A stretch of DNA of 64,000 nucleotides from Sphagnum compactum (GCA_965153455.1 OZ234493.1:2356001-2420000), one strand, 5' to 3'; numbered from the stretch's first letter, positions 10,791 through 23,660 are shown. Notes: generated by a model not told the origin, from the sequence alone. Numbers and translations: made by a program.

Positions 10791-13626
10791 ATGGGGGATC
10801 TAAAAGCTCGACTCCTCCCTCCACGGCTTAAGTCAGCAGGTCCGTCTGATTTCATTCGACCTCTGTTCCATGGCACGGATGCACCAAATCTCAAGAAGAG
10901 AGGTCAAGGAGTGCGGTCATGGATCCGCATTGACAAATCAGGAAACTCACAGGTTCTTGAGGTTGACAAAGCTGCAATCATGCGGCGATGTCAGTTGCCA
11001 GCTCGAGATCTTCGTTTATTGGATCCCCTCTTTGTCTACCCTTCAACAATTCTGGGCCGAGAAAGAGCAATTGTTGTCAATTTGGAACAGATCAGGTGCA
11101 TCATAACAGCAGATGAAGTCTTGTTATTGAATTCTCTTGACAACTGCGTGCTGCAGTATGTTACTGAGCTTCGAAGGCGGCTCATCACAGAGAATCAGTT
11201 TGGATTTCCGGGTTTCAATTGGCCATCTCTGGGAGGTCAACCTATTGATACCTATCCTGGCAAACAGCAACATCCCAATAACTGTGATAAGCACTTGGAA
11301 GCCTCAGAGCGAGAGAATCAACAGAAGAGTGGAAAGGTTGTAAATCATGGTGATATGTTTAGTGGTTCATCTTCTGAATATCTTCCTTTCGAGTTCCGTG
11401 CCCTTGAAGTGGCACTTGAAGCTGCTTGTACTTTTCTTGACACCCAGGTATGTGGAATGGTGGTATTTCAGAAAGATTGTGATGTTGTTTTGTGATTAGA
11501 GGTGCATATGGAGTGTGTGTGATGAAGCATACACTTTGGGACTGTTGGTGGTCCATTTCAGTCAGACCCTAAATGGATTCAATTAGTTTTCTACAGCAAC
11601 TACTTGGTTCATGTGAAAGTCAATCTGATATAGCTTATGTATTTGAAAAGCTTGGAAGTTGCCATATTGTGGTGTAAGGAGATGCCTGCTCTCTTGAAGA
11701 ATTCCACAGTTTTGTGGATGCACTCTTTTGGAATTTCCTGGTTACCTGGGGTTCTCACTGGACAGGATCCAAAATGCAGATGTAATAAGTAGTCATGCAT
11801 TTGACTATTAACAGGGTGGTTCATGGTTGTTTTTAATAGTTCTTCTGAAGTTTTCAGTGAGCAATGTTCTTTAAATGCAGAGAGTTCTTCAGCACGCAGG
11901 GTCCAGGATTTGAGCTTGCAGTTGTGATTGCATGATACTCATTAGAAGTTTCTTTGACAGCACCAGGTTTATGGTTGTGTTGATGTGCATTGTATGAGAA
12001 ATGCAGGCAGCAGAATTGGAGAAGGAGGTCTATCCAGTTCTGGATGAGCTCACATCTAAGATCAGCACACTTAATTTGGAGCGTGTTCGGCGCCTCAAAA
12101 GTCACCTTGTGGCACTTACACGAAGAGTTCAAAAGGTAAGTCATTGGGCATTCCTCTCTCTGCATGATTTTGTGGTGTAATGCTCCTATTCATCTCAGTG
12201 CTGCTCATGTGTGCTAAAACATAAGGTAGTTGCTTGTTCTGGCCTTGGCAGGGTTCTGACTTTTGTTTATCTGAGGTCCCAATGTGAAGGTGATCTTTAG
12301 ATTCAGTTCTTTACAACAAGCTTGAAATCATAATTTGATGTGGACAAAGGAAATGTCGACCAACATTTCTTTTGGCATCTGGAAACTGTATTTTTGTCAC
12401 TCAGTGCACATATTTAAGAGTTGGGCTTGAGCATAACGACGTGTTCCTCATATACCACCACTCTATTGTGGTTGGGTTTTGTGCACAGGTTCGGGATGAG
12501 ATTGAACAGCTCATGGATGATGATAGTGACATGGCAGAATTATATCTTACTGAGAAGAAAGAGCGAATGGCACTCCATGCTTTGGACAATATCACACAAT
12601 TTAATTACAGTAACATGGGGGCAGGAGTGTCAATGTCAGCTCCCGTATCACCTGTCTGTTCTCCCACCAGCACAGCCCAGAGCCAGTTGCAGGAGAAGAC
12701 TTTGGAAAGAATGCATAGCCTTGCAAGGTCTCGGCAGAGCCATGGCAGCTCTCAAAATGAGGATGATAGAGTGGAGGAACTCGAAATGTTGCTTGAGGCT
12801 TACTTTGTCGTTATTGATGGCACTCTGAACAAGCTAACTTCAGTAAGTTTTTGTTACCTCAGTTTTAGTGATGAACTTCAGTTCATATAGACCATATGGC
12901 AGCCATACTTTCTGTCAGATTCTGGTATGGTGAGAGGTAGTTCTGAGGGAGGATTGTTGTCCGGTGGATGCAGTTGAAGGAGTACATAGATGACACGGAG
13001 GATTTTATCAACATTGAATTGGTGAGTGTTTCACACCAGATCTGCTTGTGTCCTGGTCAATTTAGGAACTTTTTTCCTGGAATGGTCTTTGAGGATTTCA
13101 TCAAACTTATCAAGTATTTCAAACCTGCCTTTGAAGGTGCTATGCAATGATGGGTATTTGGGCTGATGATGAAGGTTCTTGATTTATGTCATTGGCTCCA
13201 AATGAAAGATCTTTAGATGGTCGGAGACAATTCTGAAATGTTTAAAGAGAGTCAGATGTATGGTTCATCAATTTACTCACATGTGTAATTGCAGAAATAA
13301 ATTCAAGGCTTGAGCATTCAGTTGGGTTGTTACATGCAAGGGTTCTGGAATCTCAGTAGAGAATTTGAGCTGAATCTTGGAACTTTTGAAAACAGGATAA
13401 CGTGCGGAATCAGCTGATACAGTTTGAATTGCTGCTGACGACAGCCACATTTGTGGTTGCAATTTTTGGTGTGGTGGCTGGTGTATTTGGCATGAACATT
13501 CCAATCGACTTATTTGATGAGCCTTGGGCCTTTAAGTGGGTCTTGATTATTGCTGGAGTAGCAGGCATCATTATCTTTTCTGCCTTCATTTGGTTTTTCA
13601 AGCAGAAGCACTTGATGTTCACGTAG
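10791..13626 (+). CDS. MRS2: CorA-like magnesium transporter MRS2/MGT (5 exons)
   Basis: CDS 10791-11447, 12007-12135, 12489-12842, 12974-13021, 13396-13626: 472 residues. Every exon ends in phase 0 and every junction is GT-AG. The product is a plant MRS2/MGT Mg2+ channel, a membrane protein of the CorA superfamily that works as a pentamer. Conserved blocks are KKRGQGVRSWIRID (35-48), the RCQLPARDLRLLDPLFVYPS stretch (66-85), GRERAIVVNLEQIRCIITAD (89-108) and EVLLLNSLDN (109-118), then the long helical region (exons 2-3), EYIDDTEDFINIELDN across the exon 4/5 junction, and a first membrane helix (about 411-427) ending directly in the signature GMN (428-430). A short acidic loop and a second helix (about 444-464) follow, with a basic C-terminus. 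There is no obvious organelle transit peptide. The N-terminus (MGDLKARLLPPR) resembles the MRS2-1/-5/-10 clade known from plasma membrane or tonoplast, so that location is inferred. Confidence 0.96.
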
Positions 13627-15103
13627 TTGGTGATGAGAATCCAGGTTGAAAGGGCAGGACAGTACCTGCTGAATCAATGGCTCTCTGCAAGTTCCTAATC
13701 GAAGAATATCCAAGGGGACAAAGTATGTGAAACTTCAGTGCAAACAATATACAGTGCTGCAATGTTCTCCCTGTTTCATTATTTTTCATGTACAGCTCAC
13801 CAAAAGGGTGGCAAAAGTCTTTGTACATGACTCAAGGAAAAAGTGTGTTCTATTGTGTATGTATGCACCATGAGTTTTTATGAGGTGATGAAGTTTCAGT
13901 GTACTAAAATTTTTCCTGAAACCAAGCAGTCCTGTACAGAGTGTGGAGTATTGGATCCATTGCTCATCCCTTTGGCTTCAGTTATCATGCATCAATTCAG
14001 ATTTTGAATTGGGACATGCATCAACAACTGTTGAGGTACACCACTAAGTTCAAACAACTAGTTAATGTAATGATCACAGTAGACCCTGAGAGAACAGTTC
14101 ATGAGATTTTCAAAAGTGGGCTATACTGACTAAATATGTATATTTCACATTATATGATTTCACTAAGAAGCAACTGGTTACATTTGGTGGGGCCGAGGAA
14201 ACGATCATTGAAACTTTTGTTGTTTTCTTGCTCAGATGGGGTTGATCTGATAATTTACTTCACCTATAATGGAACCACTGTTATCTGTTTATTCAAATCC
14301 TTGATTGTTGAGACCCAGTGCTCATCAGTGCCAGTTAAATATGTCAAATGCAGAAGAACCATGTTTACAGAAGGGGGAACGCATTAGTCAAGGAATTCTG
14401 AGACTTGTAAACTCCCAAATAGCATATCATGACATTTGGAGGGAAACAAACTTAGTCTGCAACATAGAATGCAAAGTCATTTGGAGCATTGTAGCAAACA
14501 TGTTCTGTACAGTAGATGGTGCCAGAATATATGGGGGACTATTGCTAAGTGCACTGGTGAAAAAAGCAATCATTTTGCTGCCATCATATCATCACTGCAT
14601 TTTAAAACTAGTCAAAACTATACCCAAAAAAACCAGCAACAAAGACTCTTCTCATAGATCTTTAAAAAAAGCCAACTCTTTGTCAAAGTTGGAAGACTCG
14701 GGGATGGTATTGGGTGATGTCTATTTCATTTTCTGACTACAGAGAAGATATGCTTCGTTCTCAAATTACACAGGATTGTGGTACGTTTTGCTTGGCATTT
14801 ACATCTTGCTTGGCAGTCAAGCATGTCTTATACTTGACTTACATCACCATGTTTGGCTTACTCAAGGAAAAACAGGTTTTTCGCAGGGTAGGCAAATGGG
14901 CTGTTACTGTTGATGGAAACAGAAAGGAAATAATCAACCTGGCCTGCTGAATTCACAATGTTGTTGTTCCCAGTTGCTCGCTGTAGCAACTCTGATACCT
15001 TTCAGAGCTCTGAAACTAACCATAGCTTGTGCAAAGCTGCTGATGAAGAGAGAGGGGTGGGGGGTGGGGGCCAGGGGGACAAAACACAGGATGATGATGT
15101 GTA
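13627..15103. other. Convergent 3' region between MRS2 and FPP genes
   Basis: The tail-to-tail spacer between the two genes. The first few hundred bases are probably MRS2 3' UTR, and the part just below 15104 is the 3' UTR of the FPP gene. Short frames at 14300-14740 show no domain, and I see no gene. Confidence 0.5.
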
Positions 15104-18100
15104 TCAGCCAGATGATCCACTGCTTCCACCACTTCGTGATCTAGAATAGAACCTGCTAAATGTAGATGAAGTTCTTGGCTTCTGTGGAGGCGTTTCATCT
15201 GCTGCTACTGAATCCTCGCTCAATGATTTAGGTCCATTGCTGCTCCGTTTCCTCAGGGACCGAAGAACAGATCCTGGAGACCGGGCTGGTGATGCTGGCA
15301 TTGATATTGAGCCATGTCCAGAAAGCTCAGACGGTGCCGGTGGTGATGGAGGTACTGTCCCAGCACTGTCTGTGTAGTCGTTACCAAACCTGTGACCATT
15401 TTCACCACCCTGGTGCCAGCCGTAGAAGCTTTGATCAGCAGAGGCTGGTCGTCCCTTGTACTGCCTTCCTGGTGGAGTTGGGATTGGACTCAGTTTGCCG
15501 CCTCCCGGGTGAGGAGGTGGCTCCACAGTGGTAGTAACAACCCAGGGAGAGGAGGAGCTTCGTTCACGCAGTGCAGATGGAGAATGGTTGTGTGCATCAG
15601 CAATGTCAGGCAAGCATGGGATCACTTCTGCAGCATTTGTCTGCCATTGGAGAATCTCCATGTTGGTTGATGGCTTCTTTATAGATGTCACTGAGTCTGT
15701 TGATGAGTCAACCGATGTCTCTGTTCGCTCTTGGGTTGTGGTGGCCAAAGGAGGAACTGTTCCCATCACCTGCAGCTGCTTGCCAAGGGCTTGTATTGTT
15801 CTTTGACACTCTGCAAGAGCTGCTGCAGCCATTTCCCTGTCCTCTCGCTCCTGTTTCATTTCAATAATCCAACATACCAAAAAGAGGATTTGAGTGAAAA
15901 AACATTCTGGGAAATAGCAAAAGTATTACAGAGTTTGCCACAAAACTCAAGAGATTGCATAGCAGTGTTGATGGGCACAAAATATGCACCTTTCTAGACT
16001 TGGTGTCTTCATCCTGTGATGTGGAGTGACTGGTCCAGTCCCCATTTCTAGCATGGGACCCTCCTGAATGCTCACTCTTACTGGCATTCCTGCAACAAGG
16101 CAATCATAACAATCAATTTACAGCTGATTTCATTGACCATAATCTTTGCCACCCTACACATTGGAGATTCTAGAAAGTCAAGCTGGGCATAGGAACTGCA
16201 ACAACTCTACCACCCAGGAGGATTTGATAGCTTACAGGTGAAGTTGGTGCTGTAGGTTTTCAAGCTTGGCCATAACCTCCTGATGTTGTTGCCGTTCATC
16301 ACGTAGTTGGACTTCCAGCGCTGCTACCTTATCATGCAAATGATTCATCTCTCCGGTTGCTGCCTGCAAGCTTGACACCACTCTTGGATTGACTGATGAC
16401 AGAACCATCAACTCTTCCTCCAGTAACTCATCCTCCTTCAAACCTTCTGAGTCTTCTTGTGTATCATCCTGCAAAAAATTTGTGTCCCACCCAACCACAC
16501 ATGCCAGAATCATGTCCCACCCATTCATTTTGTTTTGCAAAGCTCATCTCCACTGACCAACTGATGATACTAATTTGCTCTGAACAATTTTGGAAATGGT
16601 GACAAATAGACATAGAAATTAGGTGAGGCCCTTGGCAATCCATATTGGCATCAAATGCAAATGGGAAATCTGAGAGTAAAAATCTCACCTGGTGCATTTC
16701 ATGGTCAAAGAGAAGAAGAAGCCTCTCCTCCTCTTGTTCTTGCACCTTCAATTGCTCCATCTTTTCATTGACTATGTTCAAGTGGTCTTCAATATCAGCA
16801 TTTCCACCTCTAAGATGTTCTTCTACCTCAGTGGTGGCAGTGGTGGAGGCCACAGCTCCCACAAATTGATTTGAAGGCCTTGGTGGCAGCTCTTCTTTCA
16901 CAGGACTTCTTCGATCGGCTGCGTCGATCTCTCCATTGGGCAAGAATAATGGTGCACATTTGAGTTCATTTAAGTTCATCATGGTGGCAGTGGCCTGGGC
17001 TTTAGCATGTTGTTGTTGTGCAAGAAGCTCTGAATCATCATCATCATCTTCATCACATTCAGTGACTTGATGGCTTGAATGGATTTCAAATGGCTTCAGA
17101 AGAATAATTCTGTCCAAGGCTGATGCAAGCTCTGAAATGAATTCAACCATGTCACACTTGCCTTGCAACAACTTGTTTCCTGCTAGAACAAGGAGTTGCA
17201 TAGCATTTTCCAGCTCCAAGTCTTTCCATTGCATGCTTTGTGCAATTTGAGCCCCTCTCTCTCCCTGCAGATGTGACCCTAACATCTTGCCTGTGCCGTC
17301 AATGTGCATTGTGACCAACAAAGTGTGTTCACTCCCTGTTGCTTGTGCAAGAGCTTCAAGAATGCCCACAATTTTCAACAAAGATGCTGCTAGCTCTATG
17401 TGTGCCGTGCTTGCCTTAGACTCTGCATCAGAGACAGATGCATCATGCTCTTCTGGAGCCTCCACTTCAGATGAGCATGTCTCTGACACAGACCCAGTTT
17501 GCCCATTCTCTCTTCCCCTGGCCAGGATATCTTTGATTGAAAATCCAGACATCTGATCTGATAGTGCCGGGGGTCCATCGCCACCTCTTTCCATGTCAGA
17601 CTGGATTTCATTCAATCGGTCCAGTTGGTCTTGCAAGTTAATCAACAAAACCTCATTTGCTGAATTCCTGGATTGAAGAGCTGTAAGCTGTTCCTCAGCC
17701 GTGGCAAGCTTGGCATTGAGGCCACAGATTGTGTGATTGGCTGACTCCAATTCCCGACGAGTTGAAGCCAATTCACCTTCCAGCTCTTGGATTTGGTCTG
17801 AAGCAGCAGCTGTGAGTGGACTTTCTCGTGGTCCATCAAAGGATGCACTGTCAGAGTACGTGATTTCAGACTTCGCAGGTTCCGACATCTTTGCAAGCCG
17901 CTCCATTTCAACAAAGTCATCCATAAGCTCGTAGCTGAGAGATGCTTGACCTTTGTTAGTATGGCCATTACTGAGCGGCAGCATTTTGGACTTCTTCTTG
18001 AATTGGTCAAGCTCAGCAACAAGTGCAGATGCCCAGGCATCTGATGATGCATCTCCGTTAGTGTCCATGTCTGTGGAGTGATGGCGCTGATGATGATGAC

Positions 18101-20807
18101 TTCCTCCTTTAATCAGTGTCTTAATCTCTTGCTGCTTGGATTGGTGTTGAACTCCAAGTGCTCGATCCAGTTCCTCTTCCACAAGCGACAAGCGGTTAGC
18201 AGTCTTCACACATGTGACATGGGCATTTTGCAGCTCCTCATTGCGCCGAGCAAGTGCCTCTTTGAGCATTTTCATCTCTTCATCCATCGCTGCCATCTTC
18301 TCTGCTATCCCACTACTCATGCCATTATAACCCAAATCATCATGCACATTCTCCTGCATCATGCCCATCAAACTTGGATCCATATGGCGTCCACTATGCC
18401 CCAGTGAGCGTCTCCGTTTGCTTTCTATGGCATGAACCTTCCCCAATCCCTCAACCTCATGCCGCATCTGCTGAAGAGCCGCAGGACCTGGATTGCCTCA
18501 GCAAAAAAAAATCAACGAAATGAATGGAATGGCACACAAATATGTCAATGGCTGAATTCTGTAAGACTCCACATGAAAGAGTTCCTTGACCAGAATGCTA
18601 AAGACTTTCTCATCTCAGGATGATGACATGAAAACCTCTCTCTCACCTGGAAGCTTTTTGCGGATAAGAACCCGTAGGCGATTGCATTCCTCCTCAAGCT
18701 TGGCAATTTTCTTAACACTTTCAAGGTGTTGTTTGGCTGCAATATCAGCTGCCTTGCGCTCGTACTCTCGTTCCTCATTTCTAATCTCCAGTTCCTTGTT
18801 CAGAACATGTACTTCGTATTTGAGATTCGCATTTTCCTTCTCCATTGCCTCAAGCCGTACCTACAGGCAGCAACCACCGCACCCCCACAGACAAACTCTC
18901 ATGTGTGTCAACTACGAAAGGCATTTGAACAAGAAAAGCTTGGATCTTTTTCGGATTCAGTCAGCAACAAACAAAAACCATCATGCATCATTGTGTATGA
19001 GAACTGTTTTGGCACTCTGAACCCTGACCTGTAAAATCTTGATATCCGCTTCTGCTCGTCCTTTGGATTCTCCAAGTTCTGCAAGGCTCCTTGAGCGTTC
19101 CTGTGCACAAACAATGATTCAACAGGAGCAAAATCAGATAACTTTGCTGCGAAAAATGTATGACTTTTGCACTTGCATAAACATCAATATTGGTTTCTTC
19201 ATTGTTATACCTGCAATGCATGTGAGAGTGCCTTTCCCTCAGCCCTGGATTCGAGAAGCTCGGTGCGGGTCTGGCTTAAGATCTGGGAGGCTTCGGCCAA
19301 CTTGGTTTCCATCTCAACTCGCAGTTTGTCATATTCTCTCGTCTTCTTCACCAGTGTGTCATGAATCAGTTGTTCTTGCTCCTCCCGCACATGCCGCAGC
19401 TGCTTCATGCATTCTTTCAAGGCTCCATCAAGGTGAGCAACACGGTCCTCAGTTGCTAATTTTTGCTGCAATGCAGCATCCAATTGTAGCTTCAAAGCCA
19501 CTGCTTCTGCTTCTGCTTTCTCCCACCCTAGAAAACAAAGCAAAAAGAGATATCATCATCATCAACTCATACCGTCAGTTTTCTTATGTGCAAGAGAGTG
19601 AGTGTCCATCTTTTTCCACTGCAAAGCACCCTTCAAGGTTTTTTTTTAGTGAAGTTTTCTTTTACCACTGACTGCTTCTTCTGCAACTTTGATGTGCTGC
19701 TTCACCAGGTTGTCCTTGATGGTGATATCTGCAAGTGCGGTCACAAGCTGCTCACTCACACTTTTGGCTTTGTCCTCTGACTGCTGCTGCTGTATTGCTT
19801 CATCTGCTGCTACTGCACGGACATGGTGGGTTTGTAGCACCCTCGCTGCAGACACATCCTGTGGCCCAAAAAATCACATCCATAAACAAAGACAAAGAAC
19901 AACAACAATCAATCAATTTGTTACTACTGTCTGTAGCAAAACCCTCAGCAAAAGATCTCCTGATTTGAAGACACCTCCAGAACTCTTGCTTCTCTCTTTG
20001 TTGCCCTTACCCAATGAAGTCTGAGGATTCTTGGCTAACAATCCATGGGTTTGCAAGGCTGAGATTTTGCACACCTTTTGTGGTGACATTTGCACCGAGA
20101 AAGAACGATGATGTAAATCCCATCTCTGCATCAGCATCAACATCACCAACACCCAGACCCCTGAGTGGCCTGTTAGAAAAAAAGTAGCACACAAAAGCAA
20201 GCCTTTCTTCTTCTTCTCTCTTCTTCTGCAATGTAGAGAAGAAACAGGGAACTTCTTCCTACATTGGATACGTAAGTGAACAGGAAAAGCAATCAAGTGT
20301 TGTAAAGCTTCACAGATATACAAAAGCAACGTGCAAAACCCTTTGACTGCAAGCAGAAGAAGAACCCCAGTTCCTCAAGAATGTCCTGTAGACTATATAT
20401 CATCCCCACTGTGACTCAGACAAACAGACAGACAGACAGCGACAGAGACAGAGAGGATGGAATGAAGGCCATTGGGTGATGGCTGCAAGGTATGAAGGTA
20501 CCAAGCTCTACAAGAGCATACAAAAACTCGGGATTAAATTGCAGACACCATGCATCCAGATTCCAGAACTTGGTCATGACAAGGATTGTGCATGAGGCAC
20601 CCAGACAGACAGACAGAGGAGTTCACAAAATTTGGAGATGGGTTGAACCTGTTGTTGTTTTGGTTGTTGCTCCTCAAAAAGTGAAGAAGAATTGGGTGAA
20701 GTTCCAGCAGACACAACACTAGCATTGGTGGCAAGCTTCTCACTGGGGGACTTTTTCTTCCATGGCCAACTACGACGTGAGCTCTCTTTCTCCTTCTCCT
20801 TCTCCAT
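15104..20807 (-). CDS. FPP: Filament-like plant protein (FPP, DUF869 long coiled coil; 9 exons)
   Basis: Exons in transcript order: 20807-20649, 19858-19666, 19527-19211, 19100-19029, 18860-18647, 18487-16689, 16468-16236, 16089-15990, 15850-15104. This gives 1277 residues with consistent phases. FPP signatures: the N-terminal [12 protein letters not shown] (9-20); [20 protein letters not shown] and [10 protein letters not shown] (about 101-128); [64 protein letters not shown]-like [20 protein letters not shown]; and a C-terminal [21 protein letters not shown] block, then a Ser/Pro-rich tail ending in [15 protein letters not shown]. Much of it is heptad coiled coil. An acidic run (DEDDDDDSE) sits in the large exon. 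FPPs are plant-specific; members are reported to bind nuclear-envelope WPP proteins or to link the exocyst/COG machinery to cortical microtubules. Which role applies here is unknown. The weakest call is intron 1: donor GTTCAA at 20648, phase-correct but non-consensus, so a missed small exon is possible. Confidence 0.93.
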
Positions 20808-22286
20808 GGCAATAAAACCACCTTTCTACAATTTGCAGCTGCTGCTGATGATGATGCGTCTTCCCTTGATCAGCAAGACTTTCTCTCTGTCTCTTGAGCT
20901 GGTTCTCCTTAACCTGTTCACAACCCAATACCAAGCCCACTCAGAATATGTCTGTCTGTTGCAAGCACAACAGAAAAACTACTGCAAATTATGCCATCTA
21001 TATACAGCTAGTTCCCTCTTGCTTGCTTGTCTGCAAAGCTGGAATCTAAGAAGATGTGCTGAAGTATGTCCAGACTTGTGATCAGGAGGAGGAAGGAAGG
21101 AAGAACTATGGCATGATCTTTGGCAACCATCATCATCCTCTGCACAAAGATGATGATGATGATGATCACAAAGGGACTTCTTGAATGGTGTTGGGTACAC
21201 AAGAGAGATGCATTGATGATCATGGCTCACATTCCCAACTGCACACAATGGGTGGGGGTTTCTCTGACTCTGCTGCTCCGATCCTCCTCTTTCCCCTCTT
21301 CTCAACTGGAAGAAAAACTCTCTTCTCTGCCAATCCCCTAGCTACTACGACTACTACTGCAGAAGAAGCTCTGTTCCTCACCGTCCTCCCAGTGGCGGCA
21401 ATGTACGTATGCGAGATCCTTCTCCCACCCGCCGAGAAGAATGCAGAAGAATGCTTGGACACTACATGAAATCAGTCCAAAGCTTTGAGCTCGAGCTGTC
21501 CCCTTCTTCCACCAATTCTCCCTCCCACACTTCCTCACTCCCTCCTTGACTGCCACGTTCTTCAAAGAAATTCAGAATCTGGAGCTGCTCTTTTCAACAG
21601 CCATCCCTGAAGAAGAGCAGAGCCATGGGGTGAGAAATGGTTCCGGGTCTCCTCCTTCTCGAGTGTAATTCCGTGGTGGAGCTAGCTATATGTCAAAACA
21701 TCCAGCAGGCTCATTTCCTTCTCCTCCTCCTCCGCAGAAGACTCGAGCTGCTTGCTTGCTTGCTTGCTACAGTTGCAACAATGTCAGACTGGGGAAAAAA
21801 ACAGGCGCAGGAGGGACGATGACGACGATGATGTTTAGCGAAGAAATCTCAAGAGTTTATGAGAAGCTTTTGGGTGGGTTTTTTTTTTTTGCTCTGCTGC
21901 TGCTGGTGAAGCAGCAGCTTCGAGCTGAGCAGCAGCGACAGAAGAGACAAACATGGGATCCACAAGGAAAACCTCTACAACTGCCTCACACATGTCACAT
22001 TGCAAGACAAGAAGTCGACGGAACAACACACAAGAAAGAGAGAGGGACACAGAGACACAGAGAGAGACACGCAGAGAGAGAGAGAAGACGGTGGAAGTTG
22101 CAACCAAACCAAGAGGAGGTTGAAGCTAGACCTACAACATCGAGCATGGAGAGATCGAGGCAGAGAAGCAAGCAAGGAGAGGAGACAACCAGCCACAAAA
22201 ATCTCTGATAACTACAGCACCAACGACTTAAGGAACATGGAGGAGAAGCAAACTAGTAGTCGGGAGGAGGAAGAGAGAGATAGAGA

Positions 22287-22305
22287 GGGGGGGGGGGGGG
22301 GGGGG
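22287..22305. repeat. Poly-G tract
   Basis: A run of about 19 G on the plus strand, interrupted only at its end by C. On the transcribed strand of the FPP leader it is poly-C. Its length is probably unstable. Confidence 0.9.
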
Positions 22306-22350
22306 CGGGGGATGCTTACCCAACACGCAAAACACGACAGTAGTGCTGCA

Positions 22351-22379
22351 AGAAGAGAGAGAGAGAGAGAGAGAGAGAA
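22351..22379. repeat. (GA)n microsatellite
   Basis: Dinucleotide GA run of about 28 bases in the putative FPP leader. Confidence 0.9.
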
Positions 22380-22719
22380 GCTTGAGACAGGAGCTAGCTG
22401 GAGACCAGAAGAGTCAATAACAAAACAGAAACCAAAACACGCACTCAAAGCTTGGGAGCTGAACAGAATCACAGCCTGAAACCAAAAAAAAAAACACTTG
22501 AGAAGAAGAAAGAAGAGGAAGAAGAAGAAAAACGATGACGAAGATGTGAAGGAGAGATGCGGGTGTGCAAACAAGCGAAGGCAGGGGGGCAATGTGAAAC
22601 GGTAAGGGAGATTGTGAAGAAGAAGACAGAGATTTGAGTGATGTGGAGGAGCTGAAAGAAGCTTACAGCAACAACACCACAACCATCCAGAACAACTAGA
22701 GAAGTGTGAAGTGGTGTGC

Positions 22720-22721
<2 letters not shown>

Positions 22722-22753
<32 letters not shown>
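22722..22753. repeat. (GA)n microsatellite
   Basis: Dinucleotide GA run of about 32 bases near the putative FPP transcription start; CT on the coding strand. Confidence 0.9.
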
Positions 22754-22757
<4 letters not shown>

Positions 22758-22839
22758 CGGGGAAGGGAAGGGAAAGAAGGGACCCACTCCTTTCATAGCA
22801 GATGCTGTCGGAGACTGATGCTTCTTTTACTGCTGACAC

Positions 22840-23204
22840 ACAGCCCCTAGTATCTACACCTGTTGTAGATTTCACCAACTAAGTATATATTTCAAACCTC
22901 CCTTGCTCTCTCTGTCTCTCTCTCTCCTTTGCTTTCACTATATAGTACCCCCATGTATCTACATCTGTTGTAGATTTCACCAACTAAGTATATATTTCAA
23001 ACCTCCCTTGCTCTCTCTCTCTCTCTCTCCTTTGCTTTTACTATATAGTACCCCCATGTATCTACATGTGTTGTAGATTTCACCAACTAAGTATATATTT
23101 CAGACCTCCCTTGCTCTCTCTCCTTTTACTACTGACACATAGCACCCAGTATCTACAGCTTTTGTAGATTTCAGTAAGTACGTATATATTTTCAAACCTC
23201 CCTT

Positions 23205-23242
<38 letters not shown>

Positions 23243-23660
23243 CTTTGCTTTTACTACTGACACATATAGCACCCAGTATCTACAAATATTGTAGATTTCA
23301 CCAAGTAGGTATATATTTCAAACCTCCCTTGCTCTCTTCTCCTTTGCTTTTTTACTACCGACACATAGCACCCAGTATCTACATACGTTGTAGATTCCAC
23401 GAAGTAAGTAAATTTTTCAGACCTCTCTCTCTCTCTCTCTCGTTTCATTGTGCTACTAACACACAGCACCCAGTATCCACAAATCCCAAACAGAATCTAC
23501 AAAAGTTGTAGATTTAAGCAAATATTGCTAATCTCCTTTTCCCAACACCACAAGACCAACACATTCACCCTAAATCCATTATCTATGCCTATAGTAGATT
23601 TCATTTTGGGGGTGTAAGAATGTTGTATGACATCTTATACAAATGTAGATTTCAGGTGAG
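22840..23660. repeat. Tandem array carrying palindromes ATCTACA-N5-TGTAGAT
   Basis: Units of 90-130 bp containing (in plus order) cacccagt or cccatgt, the 19-bp palindrome, ttcaccaactaagtatatat, ttcaaacctcccttgctctc, a variable CT run, and tttgcttttact. Exact palindromes are at 22852-22870, 22957-22975, 23060-23078, 23151-23169, 23278-23296, 23377-23395 and 23495-23513. Decayed versions are at 23581-23599 and 23632-23650. Each unit also carries a TATATA core, and some carry ACTATATAGTA. The array sits directly upstream of the inferred FPP promoter. Confidence 0.9.
23205..23240. repeat. (CT)n microsatellite inside the palindrome array
   Basis: The longest of the variable CT runs that separate the palindrome-bearing units. 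Shorter ones lie near 22905-22930, 23005-23028 and 23420-23440. Confidence 0.85.

Larger units (their letters stand above)
20808..22851 (-). promoter_or_regulatory. Probable CT-rich 5' leader and promoter of the FPP gene
   Basis: Read on the minus strand, the region is strongly pyrimidine-rich, with (CT)n runs at 22753-22722 and 22379-22351, a C run at 22305-22287, and CTTCTTC stretches. This is typical of long plant 5' leaders. A GTAAGC donor-like site occurs near 22663, which fits a 5' UTR intron. AAATATATACTT at about 22892-22881 (minus) is a TATA-box candidate. Open frames here on both strands (e.g. 21690-22208, 22212-22796) are low-complexity by-products. Confidence 0.45.

Noticed and set aside
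12372-12488. Start of a 172-residue frame before MRS2 exon 3
   Set aside because: Intron sequence ending in a GTGCACAG acceptor; the exon begins at 12489.
16464-18467. 667-residue single-exon gene on the minus strand
   Set aside because: It is exon 6 of the FPP gene plus read-through into intron 6. The last ~70 residues after the GTGAGA donor at 16688 are intronic.
21690-22208. 172-residue plus-strand open frame
   Set aside because: Arg/Gln/Glu-rich low complexity produced by GA-rich DNA opposite the FPP leader; no domain, no start context and no splice partners.
22212-22796. 194-residue minus-strand open frame rich in Ser, Leu and Phe
   Set aside because: It is the CT-rich leader read as protein (runs of SLSLSL and FFFF), not a coding sequence.
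22840-23660. CRISPR-like array (repeats with variable spacers)
   Set aside because: The variable spacer is only 5 bp inside a palindrome, the context is a eukaryotic nuclear genome, and the longer units are tandem repeats.
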